From: CAZGXI01 sp964529715
GTDB lineage: Bacteria; Chloroflexota; Anaerolineae; Aggregatilineales; Ch27
Direction of reading: 5' to 3'
NCBI GenBank assembly: GCA_964529715.1
Contig: CAZGXI010000009.1
Span: forward strand, 61,905 to 125,904
Length of the DNA: 64,000 bases
The translations under genes and the position numbers were made by a program. Under the pieces are notes generated by a model, which saw nothing but the letters and a program-made list of their open reading frames with translations, made no database searches and was not told where the DNA came from. The first letter of the stretch is position 1; each line of letters begins with the position of its first letter. Positions 18,565-28,162 of this stretch are shown here, one piece after another.

Positions 18565-19884
18565 ATGGCACGCACGCGCGTTATTATCATGGGCGCCGCC
18601 GGGCGCGATTTCCATAACTTCAACGTCTTTTTCCGCGATAACGAGCAGTACGAGGTCGTGGCGTTCACCGCAACCCAGATTCCCGACATCGAGGGACGCA
18701 CCTATCCGCCGGAACTGGCCGGGAAGTTGTATCCACAGGGCATCCCGATTTTTGCGGAAGCCGATCTGGTGAAGTTGATCCGCGACTACCGCGTCGATGA
18801 GGTCGTCTTTGCTTACTCCGACGTGTCCCACAACTACGTGATGCACCGGGCAAGCACGGTCCTGGCTGCCGGGGCCGATTATCGCCTGATGGGTCCGGCG
18901 CGCACGCAGATCGCCAGCCGCAAGCCGGTGGTCAGCGTGGGGGCGGTGCGCACAGGCTCCGGCAAGAGCCAGACCACGCGCCGCGTCGGCGATGCGCTGC
19001 GCGAGATGGGCTACCGGGTGGCCGCCATCCGCCACCCCATGCCCTACGGCGACCTGGCAAAACAGGCCGTGCAGCGGTTCGCCAGTTACGATGACCTGGA
19101 CCGTTACGACGTCACCATTGAGGAACGCGAGGAATACGAGCCGCATATCGACCGGGGAATCGTTGTGTATGCCGGCGTGGATTACGAGGCGATCCTGCGG
19201 CAGGCGGAACAGGAGGCCGACATCATTTTGTGGGACGGCGGCAATAACGACCTGTCGTTTTACAGGAGTGACCTGCACATCGTTGTCGTCGATCCACACC
19301 GCCCCGGTCATGAGCTGGCCTATCATCCCGGCGAGGCTAACCTGCGCATGGCCGATGTGGTGGTAATTAACAAAATCGATACCGCCGACCCGGCGAATGT
19401 GATGACCGTGCGGGAGAATGCCCGTGCCCTGGCTCCCCAGGCCGTGATCGTCGAAGCGGCCTCCCCGATCCTGGTTGATGACCCGGATGCCATTGTCGGC
19501 AAAAAGGTGCTGGTCATCGAGGACGGCCCGACCCTGACGCACGGCGAGATGTCTTATGGCGCGGGCATTGTTGCGGCCAAACGTTTCGGCGCGGCGGAAA
19601 TCGTCGATCCGCGTCCCTATGCCGTGCGCAGCATCCGTGCCACGTTCGAGAAATATCCGTCTACCGGCCCGTTGCTCCCGGCAATGGGCTACGGCGACTC
19701 GCAACGCGCCGATTTGCAGGAGACCATCGCTGCCACGCCGTGCGACCTGGTGCTGGTGGCAACGCCGATTGACCTGTCCCGCGTCGTTCAGATGGACAAA
19801 CCGCACCAGCGCGTCCGCTACGAGCTTCAGGAGATCGGGCGGCCTACTTTGGCCGACATTCTGAAGAGGAAGTTCGGCAGATAA
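18565..19884 (+). CDS. COG2403 predicted GTPase, cyclic 2,3-diphosphoglycerate synthetase-like
   Basis: 439 residues from the ATG at 18565 (GGAG ten bases upstream). The N-terminus has a Rossmann-like start (VIIMGAAGRDFHNFN), then a P-loop VGAVRTGSGKSQTTRRV near residues 130-145, and VVINKIDTADP as an NKxD-type guanine-specificity motif near 272. The family includes the archaeal cyclic 2,3-diphosphoglycerate synthetase, but bacterial homologues are uncharacterised and often called predicted GTPases. No clear Shine-Dalgarno-linked partner; a palindrome follows the stop. Synthesis of a compatible solute-like phosphoglycerate is possible but not shown. Confidence 0.75.
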   Translation: MARTRVIIMGAAGRDFHNFNVFFRDNEQYEVVAFTATQIPDIEGRTYPPELAGKLYPQGIPIFAEADLVKLIRDYRVDEVVFAYSDVSHNYVMHRASTVLAAGADYRLMGPARTQIASRKPVVSVGAVRTGSGKSQTTRRVGDALREMGYRVAAIRHPMPYGDLAKQAVQRFASYDDLDRYDVTIEEREEYEPHIDRGIVVYAGVDYEAILRQAEQEADIILWDGGNNDLSFYRSDLHIVVVDPHRPGHELAYHPGEANLRMADVVVINKIDTADPANVMTVRENARALAPQAVIVEAASPILVDDPDAIVGKKVLVIEDGPTLTHGEMSYGAGIVAAKRFGAAEIVDPRPYAVRSIRATFEKYPSTGPLLPAMGYGDSQRADLQETIAATPCDLVLVATPIDLSRVVQMDKPHQRVRYELQEIGRPTLADILKRKFGR

Positions 19885-19892
19885 CAAGATCA

Positions 19893-19913
19893 GCGGCGGA
19901 CTCGGTCCGCCGC
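19893..19913. repeat. GCGGCGGA palindrome, possible terminator
   Basis: GCGGCGGA at 19893-19900 pairs with TCCGCCGC at 19906-19913 across a 5-base loop, with outer ATCA/TGAT able to extend the stem past a two-base bulge, then TTTT on the plus strand. One member of the recurring intergenic family and also a plausible terminator for the GTPase gene. Confidence 0.7.
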
Positions 19914-19927
19914 CGTGATTTTAAGCC

Positions 19928-20863
19928 ATGCCTGACGCACCTGAGAAAACCCGCCTTGCGCGCGCCGAACGACCGCTGGCGTTCCGCCGCCTGCTCAGGC
20001 GGATCGGTTTCGCCGCCGCTGCCGTCGTGCTGGCGGTGATCCTGACGCCTGTCGGGATCGGCTTTGCAACTCTGTGGGGCATCACGCGCCCGCCGTGTTC
20101 GCCCGGCCCCACGCCGGAGCAGGTCGGTTTGTCTGCCGAAGATGTCCGCGTGCCTTCGCGCCTGGGGATGGCCTTTCGCGGCTACTTTGTCCGGGGAACC
20201 AACGGCGCGACGATCATCGTCACGCCTGCTTACGGGCAGGATCGCGGCGGCTGGTTACACGAGGCGGCGGTGCTGGCGCGCGCCGGCTACAGCATCCTGA
20301 CATTTGATGGCCGCCCCTGCGCTGGGATCACGCCGCACAGCCTGGGCTGGTGGGAGGCCGACGACGTGCTGGACGCGCTCGTATACCTGCATTCGCGCAG
20401 CGACGTGGACATGGCGCGCATCGGGGCGCACGGCTTTTCCCAGGCAGGCGCAACCAACCTGTTTGCCGCCGTCCGTTCCCCAGACCTGAAGGCTGTGATC
20501 GCCGAGGGCGGCTATGTCGATTACGCAGGCCAGGCGCTCGGAATCGGTTATCCCCAAGATGCCTTTACCACGTTGTTCGGTTTTGGCGCGCAGGTGGGCT
20601 ACCGCGTCGCAACAGGGATGGACGTTAGCATCTTGCGGCCTATCGACGCCATTCCGCAGATCGCCCCGCGCCGCGTGCTGCTGATCTACGGCACGCTGGA
20701 GCCGATGACTCCCGGCGCGCGCGAAGCGGCCCACCTGGGCGATCACGTGCAGTTGTGGGAAGTTCCCGGCGCGGATCACGGCGACTACCTGCGGGCGGCA
20801 GGCGAAGACGAGTTCGCCCGCCGCGTGGTTGGCTTTTTTGATGCGGCGCTGGCGCAACAGTAG
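19928..20863 (+). CDS. Membrane-anchored alpha/beta hydrolase
   Basis: 311 residues. An N-terminal transmembrane helix (FAAAAVVLAVILTPVGIGFATLWGI) precedes an alpha/beta-hydrolase domain probably outside the membrane. The nucleophile elbow GFSQAG places the serine at residue 171; the C-terminal GADHGDY supplies the histidine; the acidic residue lies in YGTLEPMTPG or nearby. It resembles dienelactone-hydrolase or S9-peptidase-like enzymes of unknown specificity. The ATG lacks a strong Shine-Dalgarno. Separated from the GTPase gene only by a palindrome. Confidence 0.72.
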   Translation: MPDAPEKTRLARAERPLAFRRLLRRIGFAAAAVVLAVILTPVGIGFATLWGITRPPCSPGPTPEQVGLSAEDVRVPSRLGMAFRGYFVRGTNGATIIVTPAYGQDRGGWLHEAAVLARAGYSILTFDGRPCAGITPHSLGWWEADDVLDALVYLHSRSDVDMARIGAHGFSQAGATNLFAAVRSPDLKAVIAEGGYVDYAGQALGIGYPQDAFTTLFGFGAQVGYRVATGMDVSILRPIDAIPQIAPRRVLLIYGTLEPMTPGAREAAHLGDHVQLWEVPGADHGDYLRAAGEDEFARRVVGFFDAALAQQ

Positions 20864-20899
20864 CAGACCGCCGTGATGAACAGGTTACGTGCGTGGTTT

Positions 20900-22051
20900 T
20901 TAACGCAGCGCGCCGTTTTCCCGATACAAACGCGGCAGGCGCGGCAGGAGTGAGGTTGTCACCTCATAGTTGATTGTCTCGGTCCAGCCGGCGATCTCCT
21001 CGGCAGTGATGTAGCCATCTCCCTGGCGGCCCAGCAGCACGACTTCGTCTCCCAGCTTCACCGACCCGACCAGCGAAATATCGACCACGAACTGATCCAT
21101 GCAGACCCGCCCGACAATGGGAGCGCGTTTGCCGTTGATCAACACCGCCCCCCGGTTTGAGGCCAGGCGATGATAACCGTCGCCATAGCCGACTGGGATC
21201 AGCGCCACCGGCGTTTCTCGCGGTGTGATATAAGTACGCCCATAGCTGATGCTCGATCCGGCGGGCAGGGTGCGCACGCGCGCTACATGGCTTTTGATCG
21301 CCAGCGCCGGGCGCAGGGGCAGGGCGGGCGGAACCTCGCCGGATGGGCGCAGGCCATACGTCGCCACGCCGGGCCGAACCGCGTCCAGGTGCATATCCGG
21401 CAGGTCCAGGATCGTGGCGCTGTTGGCAACGTGCCGCAGGGGGATGGTGTGTCCTGCTGTTTGTGCTTCTGCCGCCACGCGCTGGAAGATGCGGAATTGT
21501 TCCCTGGTGTAGGTTTTGTCGGCCAGGTCTGCGACGGCGAAGTGCGTGTACAGCCCTTCGAGGGTCAGGTTGGGGAGTGTCGTGAGCCAGTTCAGGAAGG
21601 GCACCACTTCCTCCGGCAGCAGGCCGAAGCGCCCCATCCCGGTATCGACCTTGACGTGCACCGGCATGATCCGCCCCTGTGCGACAGCGCGGGCAGATAG
21701 TGCCTCTGCCGTCTCCCGTTCGGTTACGGCGACGGTCAGGTTGTGTGCCACGACCGCGTCCATGTCGCCGGGCGGGGTATAGCTCATCGCCAGGATCGGC
21801 GCAGTGATGCCTGCTTTGCGCAGTTCGATTCCCTCGCCTGCCCGCGCCACCGCCAACCGCTCAGCTCCGTGCTTGAGAGCCGTTTGTGCGACCTCTACTG
21901 CGCCATGCCCATAGGCATTGGCCTTGACGACGGCCATCAGCGCCACACGGGGGCCGACGTGCGTCTTAAGCGTGCGTATGTTGTGCGCAATGGCGTCCAG
22001 ATCAACTTCGACGTAGCTGAGGGGCAGGTCGGCATGGTCGGGTGAAGACAT
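20900..22051 (-). CDS. alr: Alanine racemase
   Basis: 383 residues from the ATG at 22051, with GGAG nine bases upstream; the open frame continues to 22126 without support. PLP-dependent fold-type III racemase making D-alanine for peptidoglycan. The PLP lysine is K43 in VVKANAYGHGA and the second catalytic base is the Tyr in SISYGRTYITP near residue 268; the C-terminal KLGDEVVLLG is typical. A TATACT on the minus strand (22091-22086) may be its -10. Divergent from the A2M gene. Confidence 0.95.
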   Translation of the reverse strand: MSSPDHADLPLSYVEVDLDAIAHNIRTLKTHVGPRVALMAVVKANAYGHGAVEVAQTALKHGAERLAVARAGEGIELRKAGITAPILAMSYTPPGDMDAVVAHNLTVAVTERETAEALSARAVAQGRIMPVHVKVDTGMGRFGLLPEEVVPFLNWLTTLPNLTLEGLYTHFAVADLADKTYTREQFRIFQRVAAEAQTAGHTIPLRHVANSATILDLPDMHLDAVRPGVATYGLRPSGEVPPALPLRPALAIKSHVARVRTLPAGSSISYGRTYITPRETPVALIPVGYGDGYHRLASNRGAVLINGKRAPIVGRVCMDQFVVDISLVGSVKLGDEVVLLGRQGDGYITAEEIAGWTETINYEVTTSLLPRLPRLYRENGALR

Positions 22052-22180
22052 CGGGCAGATCTCCTTTCTTGCAAAAACGAAGAATAGTATACACTGCCTC
22101 GCAGAAGGTGGAACTGCTGCGCTCACGCGAACGTCTTGTAGGTGTCAGTTCATGTTCAAACGACCGAAGCGAGGTGAACC

Positions 22181-25100
22181 GTGTTGCGAAGCCGTATATT
22201 TCCCAGTCTGCTGGTGCTTTTATTGCTGGCAGGTTTGGCCCTGGCGCTGGGCCGTGTCTGGGCGCAGGGGGATGAACCTCTGCCGCCTCACGTGATCGAT
22301 GTGTGGCCGCTGCCCGGTGTTGAGTTAGCGCCGGATGAAGCTCTGACCGTGACGTTCGATCAGCCGGTAGACGCTGGCAGCGTCGAGGCTGCGTTTGTCT
22401 TCGATCCGCCTCTGGCGGGAAGTTTTGCCTGGTCCGACGCGCGGACGGTGAACTTCACGCCGCAGGGTGGCTGGCCACGCGCCACGACCTACACCGTCAC
22501 CGTCGGTATAGGTGCGACCGCTGCCAATGGACTGGCATTGGAAGACCCTTATGTGTTTGAAGCGCAGACGGTCGGTGCGCTTGTGGTAGCTGCCGTCACG
22601 CCGGAAGCGGGCACGGAAGGCGTCGCCGCCGACGCGCGGATCGTCGTCACGTTTAACCGCCCGGTTGTGCCGCTGGTCTCTACGGAACAACTGGCCGACC
22701 TGCCCTCGCCGCTGACTATCGAACCCGCTGTTGCCGGGACGGGCGAATGGCTCAACACAGCGATCTACGTCTTTACCCCCGCGGAACCCCTGCGCGGCGG
22801 CACGACGTATACTGCCAGCGTCCCTGCCGGGTTGCAAAGTGTGACCGGTGCGGTGCTGGACGAAGGGTATTCCTGGTCGTTCCGCACCCTGCCGCCGCAG
22901 ATTTTCAGCATCAACCCCGGCTCAGATGAGCGCGGCGTGTTGCTGGACCGTCCGGTGACGGTTACGTTCAGCCAGCCGATGGACCACGCCAGCACGGAGG
23001 AGGCGTTCTATCTGCTCTATGGCGGCGAGCGGGTCGCGGGGACGTTTAGCTGGAATGAGGACAGCACCACGCTGATCTTCACGCCTTCAGACCTGCTACG
23101 GATCGACAGCGTTTACACGATCAACATCGCGCAGACGGCGCGCAGCGCAGGGGGCGACGCCACGCTGGATGCAGGCCAGTCGCACATCTTTTACACCATC
23201 CCTTATCCCGGTGTGGATCGCACCTCCCCTGCCAATGGGGAATTCGGCGTGCGGCCCGGCGGCGGGGCCAGCATCTACTTCCGCTCGCCGATGAACACCG
23301 ACACCTTCGAGGGCCGGATTGCGGTGTCCCCGGCGTCGGTGGAGTGGCATCCGTCGGTATGGGGCAACCAGTCCTTAGGAATCAATTTCGTTTCCCTGCC
23401 CAATACCACCTACACGATCACGCTGCGGGCCGGGACGGAAGACATTTACGGCAATGCCATCACGAACGACTACACCTTCAGCTACACAACCGGCGACATT
23501 GCGACCTGGGCCTACCCGCTGACCAACTACGGCCATCTTGCCCTCACCGGCAGCTACCGCGCAGACACGCGCCTGTCGATGTACGTAAGCGGCAGGCCGA
23601 CGGTGGATTTCCAGCTTTACGAGATCGGCGCGGCGGACCTCAACCGCGTTTTGCGGGGCGGCTACTACTACAGCGATCAGCTTGCGCCCTGGGCCACGCC
23701 CGACCATCTGGTGCGTTCCTGGTCACAGACTTTCGATTCTGAGGGATTGCAAGGCGTCGCCAGGGAAGTGCTGCTGGCGTCGGAGAATGGCGGCGTGCTG
23801 CCGAATGGCGTCTACTGGCTGGTCATCCGCGCTCCCAATACCAACGTGTACCAGTTTGCGCTGGGGGTGGTGAACGCCAACCTGACCATCAAACGGGCGC
23901 CGGGCGAGGCGTTGATCTGGGTGACGGATATGCCCAGCGGCTCCCCGCTGCTCGAAACGACGGTCACAATTTATCACCAGGGACAGGCCATTGCGCGCGG
24001 GCAGACGGATGCCGATGGCATCTTCCGCGCGCCGGTCGATGTGCCTACGGACGATACCTTCGTCTACGTGACGGCAGAAGGGCCGGGCGTTTATGGCGTG
24101 TGGTATAGCTACAACGCGCCCTCGCTACCGGGACAGCAGGGCTACCTCTATACGGACCGCCCGATCTATCGCCCCGGCCAGACGGTCTACTTCCGGGGCG
24201 TGCTGCGCGACCGGCAGGACATGACCTACAGTGTGCCCAACCGGCGCCAGGTCGGCGTGACTATCTACGACGCCGCCGGAAGACTGCTCCATACTTCCGA
24301 CCTACCCGTGACCGACTTCGGCACCTTCAGCGGTGAACTGCTGTTGCCGGAGGATGCGGCGCTGGGCGACGGTTACATCAGCACCAACTATGGCGCGTCG
24401 GTGAGCTTTACCATCGCCGAGTTCCGCGTACCGGAGTTCCAGGTGACGGTGACGCCCCAGCAGGACGAAATCTTCCAGGGACAGCCGTTGAATGCGCTGG
24501 TGGAAACCGCTTACTACTTCGGCGGCGCGGTGAGTGGCGCAGCCGTGCAGTGGACCGCTTATGGCGACCCAGCGGGCTTTAACTATACCGGACCAGGTCG
24601 CTACAGCTTCTACGACGAGACGTGGGATACCTTCTACAGTTTTCCGGTCGGCAATGGATCGGCCACGACCGACGCTAATGGCCGCTTCCTGATCACCTCG
24701 GAGAACACCCGCCCGCCCGCCCCCAGGCCGATGAATATCACTGTCGAGGCGACCATCACCGACGAAAGCGGACAGGCTATCAGTGGGCGGTCGTCGGTGC
24801 TGGCGCATCCGGCGAATATCTACGTCGGCTTGCGTTCAGACCGCTACTTCGGGCGCGAGGGCCAGCCGATGGACATCGGCCTGATCGCCGTCACGGCGCA
24901 GAGCGAGCCGGTCCCCGATAAACGCATCGACCTGAGTGTGATCGAGATCCGCTGGAGCCGCGTGCCCATCGAGGGACAGTTCGGGCGCTACCAGTGGCAG
25001 CAGGAAGAGATCGAAGTCGAAACGGCGCAGGTGATGACCGGGCCAGATGGCATGGCAACCTACACCTTCACGCCGCCTGCCGCCGGGATTTACCGTGTGC

Positions 25101-28078
25101 GCGCCTCGGCGCTGGACGAGTACGAGCGGCGCAACGGCAGCACGCTCCGCTTCTGGGTGACGGGTTCGCGCCCGGTGTGGTGGGGCGAGCCGTCGGAAAT
25201 CATCGACCTGATCGCGGATAAGGAAATGTATCAGGTCGGCGACACGGCGCAGATTCTCATCCCCATCCCGTTCGCGGGCCGCTCAACGGTACTGATCAGC
25301 GTGGAGCGGGCGGGTGTGATGCGCTACGAGGTGCTCCGCGTGGAAGGCTCGACGCTGCTGTACGAGTTGCCCATCACCGAAGCGGATGTGCCGACCGTAC
25401 ACTTCACCGTGACGCTGGTCAAGGGTGTGGACGAAGAAAGCGCCAATCCCGACTACCGCACCGGCCAGATTGCCCTGAATGTGGAGCCGGTCGAACGGCG
25501 GCTGACGGTGGTGGTCACGCCGTCTGTGCCGATGGCCCAGCCGCGCGACACCGTGTCGTTCGACGTGTTGGCGACCGACGCGCACGGCGAGCCGGTGCAG
25601 GCGGAATTCGGCCTGGCCCTCACCGACAAGGCCATCCTCTCGCTGATGCCGCCCAACAGCGGCACGCTGGAAGATGCGTTCTACGGCTACCAGCCGGATT
25701 ACGTCTACACAGACGTATCGATGACGTCCCTACTGGACCGCCTGACCGATCAGGCCATCGGCCTGAGGCAGGATGCCCAGGAGGAGGCGGCGGGCGAATT
25801 TGTCGCCAATTCGGACATGGTAGCAATGGCTCCGATGGCGGCCTTGCCGACGGCGACGGCAGAGGGATTAGCCGCGCCGGGCGGCGGGCAGCAGCCCGTG
25901 ACGGTGCGCGAGGAATTCGAGCAGACGCCGCTGTGGAGCGCCCATGTCGTCACCGGGGCGGATGGGCGGGCGACGGTGTCCGTCGATCTGCCGGACAACC
26001 TGACCACGTGGCAGTTGGACGCCCGCGCCCTGACCGTTACCACCGAGGTTGGGCAGGCGACCACCGAGGTCATGGCGACCCTGCCGCTGCTGGTCCGTCC
26101 GGTCGCGCCGCGCTTCTTCGTCGTGGGCGACCGCGTGCAACTTGCGGCGGTGATCAACAACAACACCGGCGCAGCGCAGACCGTGCAGGCGACCTTACAA
26201 GCCGAGGGCGTGACGTTGGAAAGCGACGCCACACAATCCGTCACCATCGAAGCAGCTTCGCGGGCGCGCGTCGAATGGACCGTCGTCGCCGAGGACGTGT
26301 CTTACGTGGACCTGACCTTTATTGCTATCGGCGCAGACGGCTACCAGGATGCCACTAAACCCACCCTCGCCACCGGGCCGGATGGCACAATTCCGGTTTA
26401 CCGCTATACCGCGCCGGACACGGTGGGCACGGGTGGCATCCTGCGCGAGGGTGGCTCCCGCACCGAGGCGATCACCCTGCCACCGCGCCTGGATACCGAC
26501 CAGGGCGAGCTGACTGTTCACCTCGATCCGTCGCTGGCGTCGGCGGCAACCGAAGCCTTCGATTACTTGCGCAACTTCCCGCACCAGTGCATCGAGCAGA
26601 CGGTGAGCCGCTTCCTGCCGAACGTGATGACCTACCGCGCCCTGCGCGATCTGGGCCTGAGCGATCCCGAACTGGAAGCGAACCTCTATACCGTTCTGGA
26701 AGAGGCCCTGGACAAACTGTCTGCCGAACAGCGCGCCGATGGTGGCTGGGGCTGGTTCTACGACATGGAAAGCGACCCGCTGGTGACGGCCTATACCTTG
26801 CTTGGGCTGGCCGAGGCGCGCGACGCGGGCTTTGAGGTCGATTTCAACATGATCGACCGCGCGGCCCACTTCGTCCTGTCCGACATGGTGATCCCTGTGA
26901 CCATCGACACGCCCGCATGGCGGCTGAACCGTCAGGCATTTTATTTCTACGCATTGGCGCGCGCCGGCGGCGGCAATCTCAACAGCTATCTGGAACTGCA
27001 TAACTTCCGTTTGGAAATGTCCTACGCCGGGCGGGCTTACCTGTTGATGGCTTTCCTGGAACTGTACCCGGAGCAGGGTGCAGTTGCGGAACTGGTCAGT
27101 GACCTGACTACCGGGGCGCATCTCTCAGCTACCGGCGCGCACTGGGAAGAGGAATACAACGACTGGTGGAATTGGAGCAGCAACACGCGCACGACGGCCA
27201 TCGTCTTGAGCGCGCTGATTCGGGCCATGCCGCAAAGCGACCTGCTGCCCAATGCCGTGCGCTGGCTGATGGTGGCGCGGCAGGGCGATCATTGGGAGAC
27301 GACCCAGGAAACGGCCTGGGCGGTGATGGCCCTGACCGACTGGATGGTGCTCACGGGTGAACTGCGCGGTAGTTACGACTACTCGCTGAGCCTCAACCGC
27401 ATGCCGCTGACCCAGGCGACGGTCACACCGGAGACGGTCCGCGAAGGGCAGGTGCTCCATGTGGCGGTGCGCGATCTGCTGCGGGATGAGATCAACCGCG
27501 TGGTGGTGGCACGAAGCGAGGGCGAGGGCGCGCTGTATTATACGGCTCACCTGAACCTGCGCCTGCCCGCCGCCGAAGTGGATGCCATCAGCCGGGGAAT
27601 CACGGTGACGCGCGAATACTTCCTGGCCAACGACCCGGAGCGCAATCCGATCACGCAGGCGCATGTAGGCGACGTGATCACGGTGCGCCTGACGATCACC
27701 CTGCCGGACGACATCTACTACTTCGTGCTAGAAGACCCGATCCCCGCCGGGACAGAGGGCGTGGACACCTCGTTGCTGACGACCAGTCGCCAAGTCGAGG
27801 GACCAGACCTTCAGCGCCAGTGGGAACGCGACCCGAACTGGTACTGGTGGTATTGGGGCTGGTGGTGGTTCGACCGCACCGAACTGCGCGACGAAGAAGC
27901 ACGGCTCTACGCTGACTTCCTGCCGCGCGGGACGTACACCTACACCTATCAGGTGCGGGCGAGCATTCCTGGCGAGTTCCAGACCATACCCTCGCACGCC
28001 TACGCCTTCTACTTCCCGGAGGTCTTCGGGCGCACGGACGGCACGCTCTTCACGGTGTTGCCGGGTGGTGCTGAGTAA
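22181..28078 (+). CDS. Alpha-2-macroglobulin family protein with N-terminal Ig-like domains
   Basis: 1965 residues starting at a GTG (GAGGTG six bases upstream). Signal peptide about 1-29 with no lipobox. Three or four Big_5-like Ig domains follow (about 35-430; repeated TVTFDQP/FTPxxxL patterns), then macroglobulin domains with TDRPIYRPGQTVYFRG near 657, the A2M core (PLWSAHVVTGADGRATVSVDLPDNLTTWQLDARAL) near 1246, and the thioester CIEQ with Cys at residue 1470 followed by the helical thioester domain. Bacterial A2Ms trap invading proteases by bait cleavage and thioester coupling. The usual partner penicillin-binding protein PBP1C is absent nearby. One clear gene, no frameshift. Confidence 0.92.
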   Translation: MLRSRIFPSLLVLLLLAGLALALGRVWAQGDEPLPPHVIDVWPLPGVELAPDEALTVTFDQPVDAGSVEAAFVFDPPLAGSFAWSDARTVNFTPQGGWPRATTYTVTVGIGATAANGLALEDPYVFEAQTVGALVVAAVTPEAGTEGVAADARIVVTFNRPVVPLVSTEQLADLPSPLTIEPAVAGTGEWLNTAIYVFTPAEPLRGGTTYTASVPAGLQSVTGAVLDEGYSWSFRTLPPQIFSINPGSDERGVLLDRPVTVTFSQPMDHASTEEAFYLLYGGERVAGTFSWNEDSTTLIFTPSDLLRIDSVYTINIAQTARSAGGDATLDAGQSHIFYTIPYPGVDRTSPANGEFGVRPGGGASIYFRSPMNTDTFEGRIAVSPASVEWHPSVWGNQSLGINFVSLPNTTYTITLRAGTEDIYGNAITNDYTFSYTTGDIATWAYPLTNYGHLALTGSYRADTRLSMYVSGRPTVDFQLYEIGAADLNRVLRGGYYYSDQLAPWATPDHLVRSWSQTFDSEGLQGVAREVLLASENGGVLPNGVYWLVIRAPNTNVYQFALGVVNANLTIKRAPGEALIWVTDMPSGSPLLETTVTIYHQGQAIARGQTDADGIFRAPVDVPTDDTFVYVTAEGPGVYGVWYSYNAPSLPGQQGYLYTDRPIYRPGQTVYFRGVLRDRQDMTYSVPNRRQVGVTIYDAAGRLLHTSDLPVTDFGTFSGELLLPEDAALGDGYISTNYGASVSFTIAEFRVPEFQVTVTPQQDEIFQGQPLNALVETAYYFGGAVSGAAVQWTAYGDPAGFNYTGPGRYSFYDETWDTFYSFPVGNGSATTDANGRFLITSENTRPPAPRPMNITVEATITDESGQAISGRSSVLAHPANIYVGLRSDRYFGREGQPMDIGLIAVTAQSEPVPDKRIDLSVIEIRWSRVPIEGQFGRYQWQQEEIEVETAQVMTGPDGMATYTFTPPAAGIYRVRASALDEYERRNGSTLRFWVTGSRPVWWGEPSEIIDLIADKEMYQVGDTAQILIPIPFAGRSTVLISVERAGVMRYEVLRVEGSTLLYELPITEADVPTVHFTVTLVKGVDEESANPDYRTGQIALNVEPVERRLTVVVTPSVPMAQPRDTVSFDVLATDAHGEPVQAEFGLALTDKAILSLMPPNSGTLEDAFYGYQPDYVYTDVSMTSLLDRLTDQAIGLRQDAQEEAAGEFVANSDMVAMAPMAALPTATAEGLAAPGGGQQPVTVREEFEQTPLWSAHVVTGADGRATVSVDLPDNLTTWQLDARALTVTTEVGQATTEVMATLPLLVRPVAPRFFVVGDRVQLAAVINNNTGAAQTVQATLQAEGVTLESDATQSVTIEAASRARVEWTVVAEDVSYVDLTFIAIGADGYQDATKPTLATGPDGTIPVYRYTAPDTVGTGGILREGGSRTEAITLPPRLDTDQGELTVHLDPSLASAATEAFDYLRNFPHQCIEQTVSRFLPNVMTYRALRDLGLSDPELEANLYTVLEEALDKLSAEQRADGGWGWFYDMESDPLVTAYTLLGLAEARDAGFEVDFNMIDRAAHFVLSDMVIPVTIDTPAWRLNRQAFYFYALARAGGGNLNSYLELHNFRLEMSYAGRAYLLMAFLELYPEQGAVAELVSDLTTGAHLSATGAHWEEEYNDWWNWSSNTRTTAIVLSALIRAMPQSDLLPNAVRWLMVARQGDHWETTQETAWAVMALTDWMVLTGELRGSYDYSLSLNRMPLTQATVTPETVREGQVLHVAVRDLLRDEINRVVVARSEGEGALYYTAHLNLRLPAAEVDAISRGITVTREYFLANDPERNPITQAHVGDVITVRLTITLPDDIYYFVLEDPIPAGTEGVDTSLLTTSRQVEGPDLQRQWERDPNWYWWYWGWWWFDRTELRDEEARLYADFLPRGTYTYTYQVRASIPGEFQTIPSHAYAFYFPEVFGRTDGTLFTVLPGGAE

Positions 28079-28094
28079 ATCTGATGTAAAAATC

Positions 28095-28121
28095 GTAGCG
28101 GCGGCTTCATGCCGCCGCTAC
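28095..28121. repeat. GTAGCGGCGGC palindrome after the A2M gene
   Basis: A perfect 11-bp inverted repeat (28095-28105 with 28111-28121), loop TTCAT, 16 bases after the A2M stop. No T-run follows. First of two palindromes side by side here. Confidence 0.75.
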
Positions 28122-28137
28122 CCGTTATCTTGTCGTG

Positions 28138-28159
28138 GCGGCGGGACACGTTCCGCCGC
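28138..28159. repeat. GCGGCGGGA palindrome, second of a pair
   Basis: GCGGCGGGA (28138-28146) pairs with TTCCGCCGC (28151-28159) with one G-T wobble and loop CACG. It lies between the A2M and ABC permease genes, which converge, and belongs to the same family as the copy at 28095. Confidence 0.65.
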
Positions 28160-28162
28160 TAT

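Noticed and set aside
18556..19887. 443-residue minus-strand ORF opposite the COG2403 GTPase gene
   Set aside because: Mirror frame of a gene with P-loop and NKxD motifs; it has no recognisable family and no start signals.
26195..27121. 308-residue minus-strand ORF inside the A2M gene
   Set aside because: Shadow of the A2M thioester region in GC-rich DNA; no independent support.
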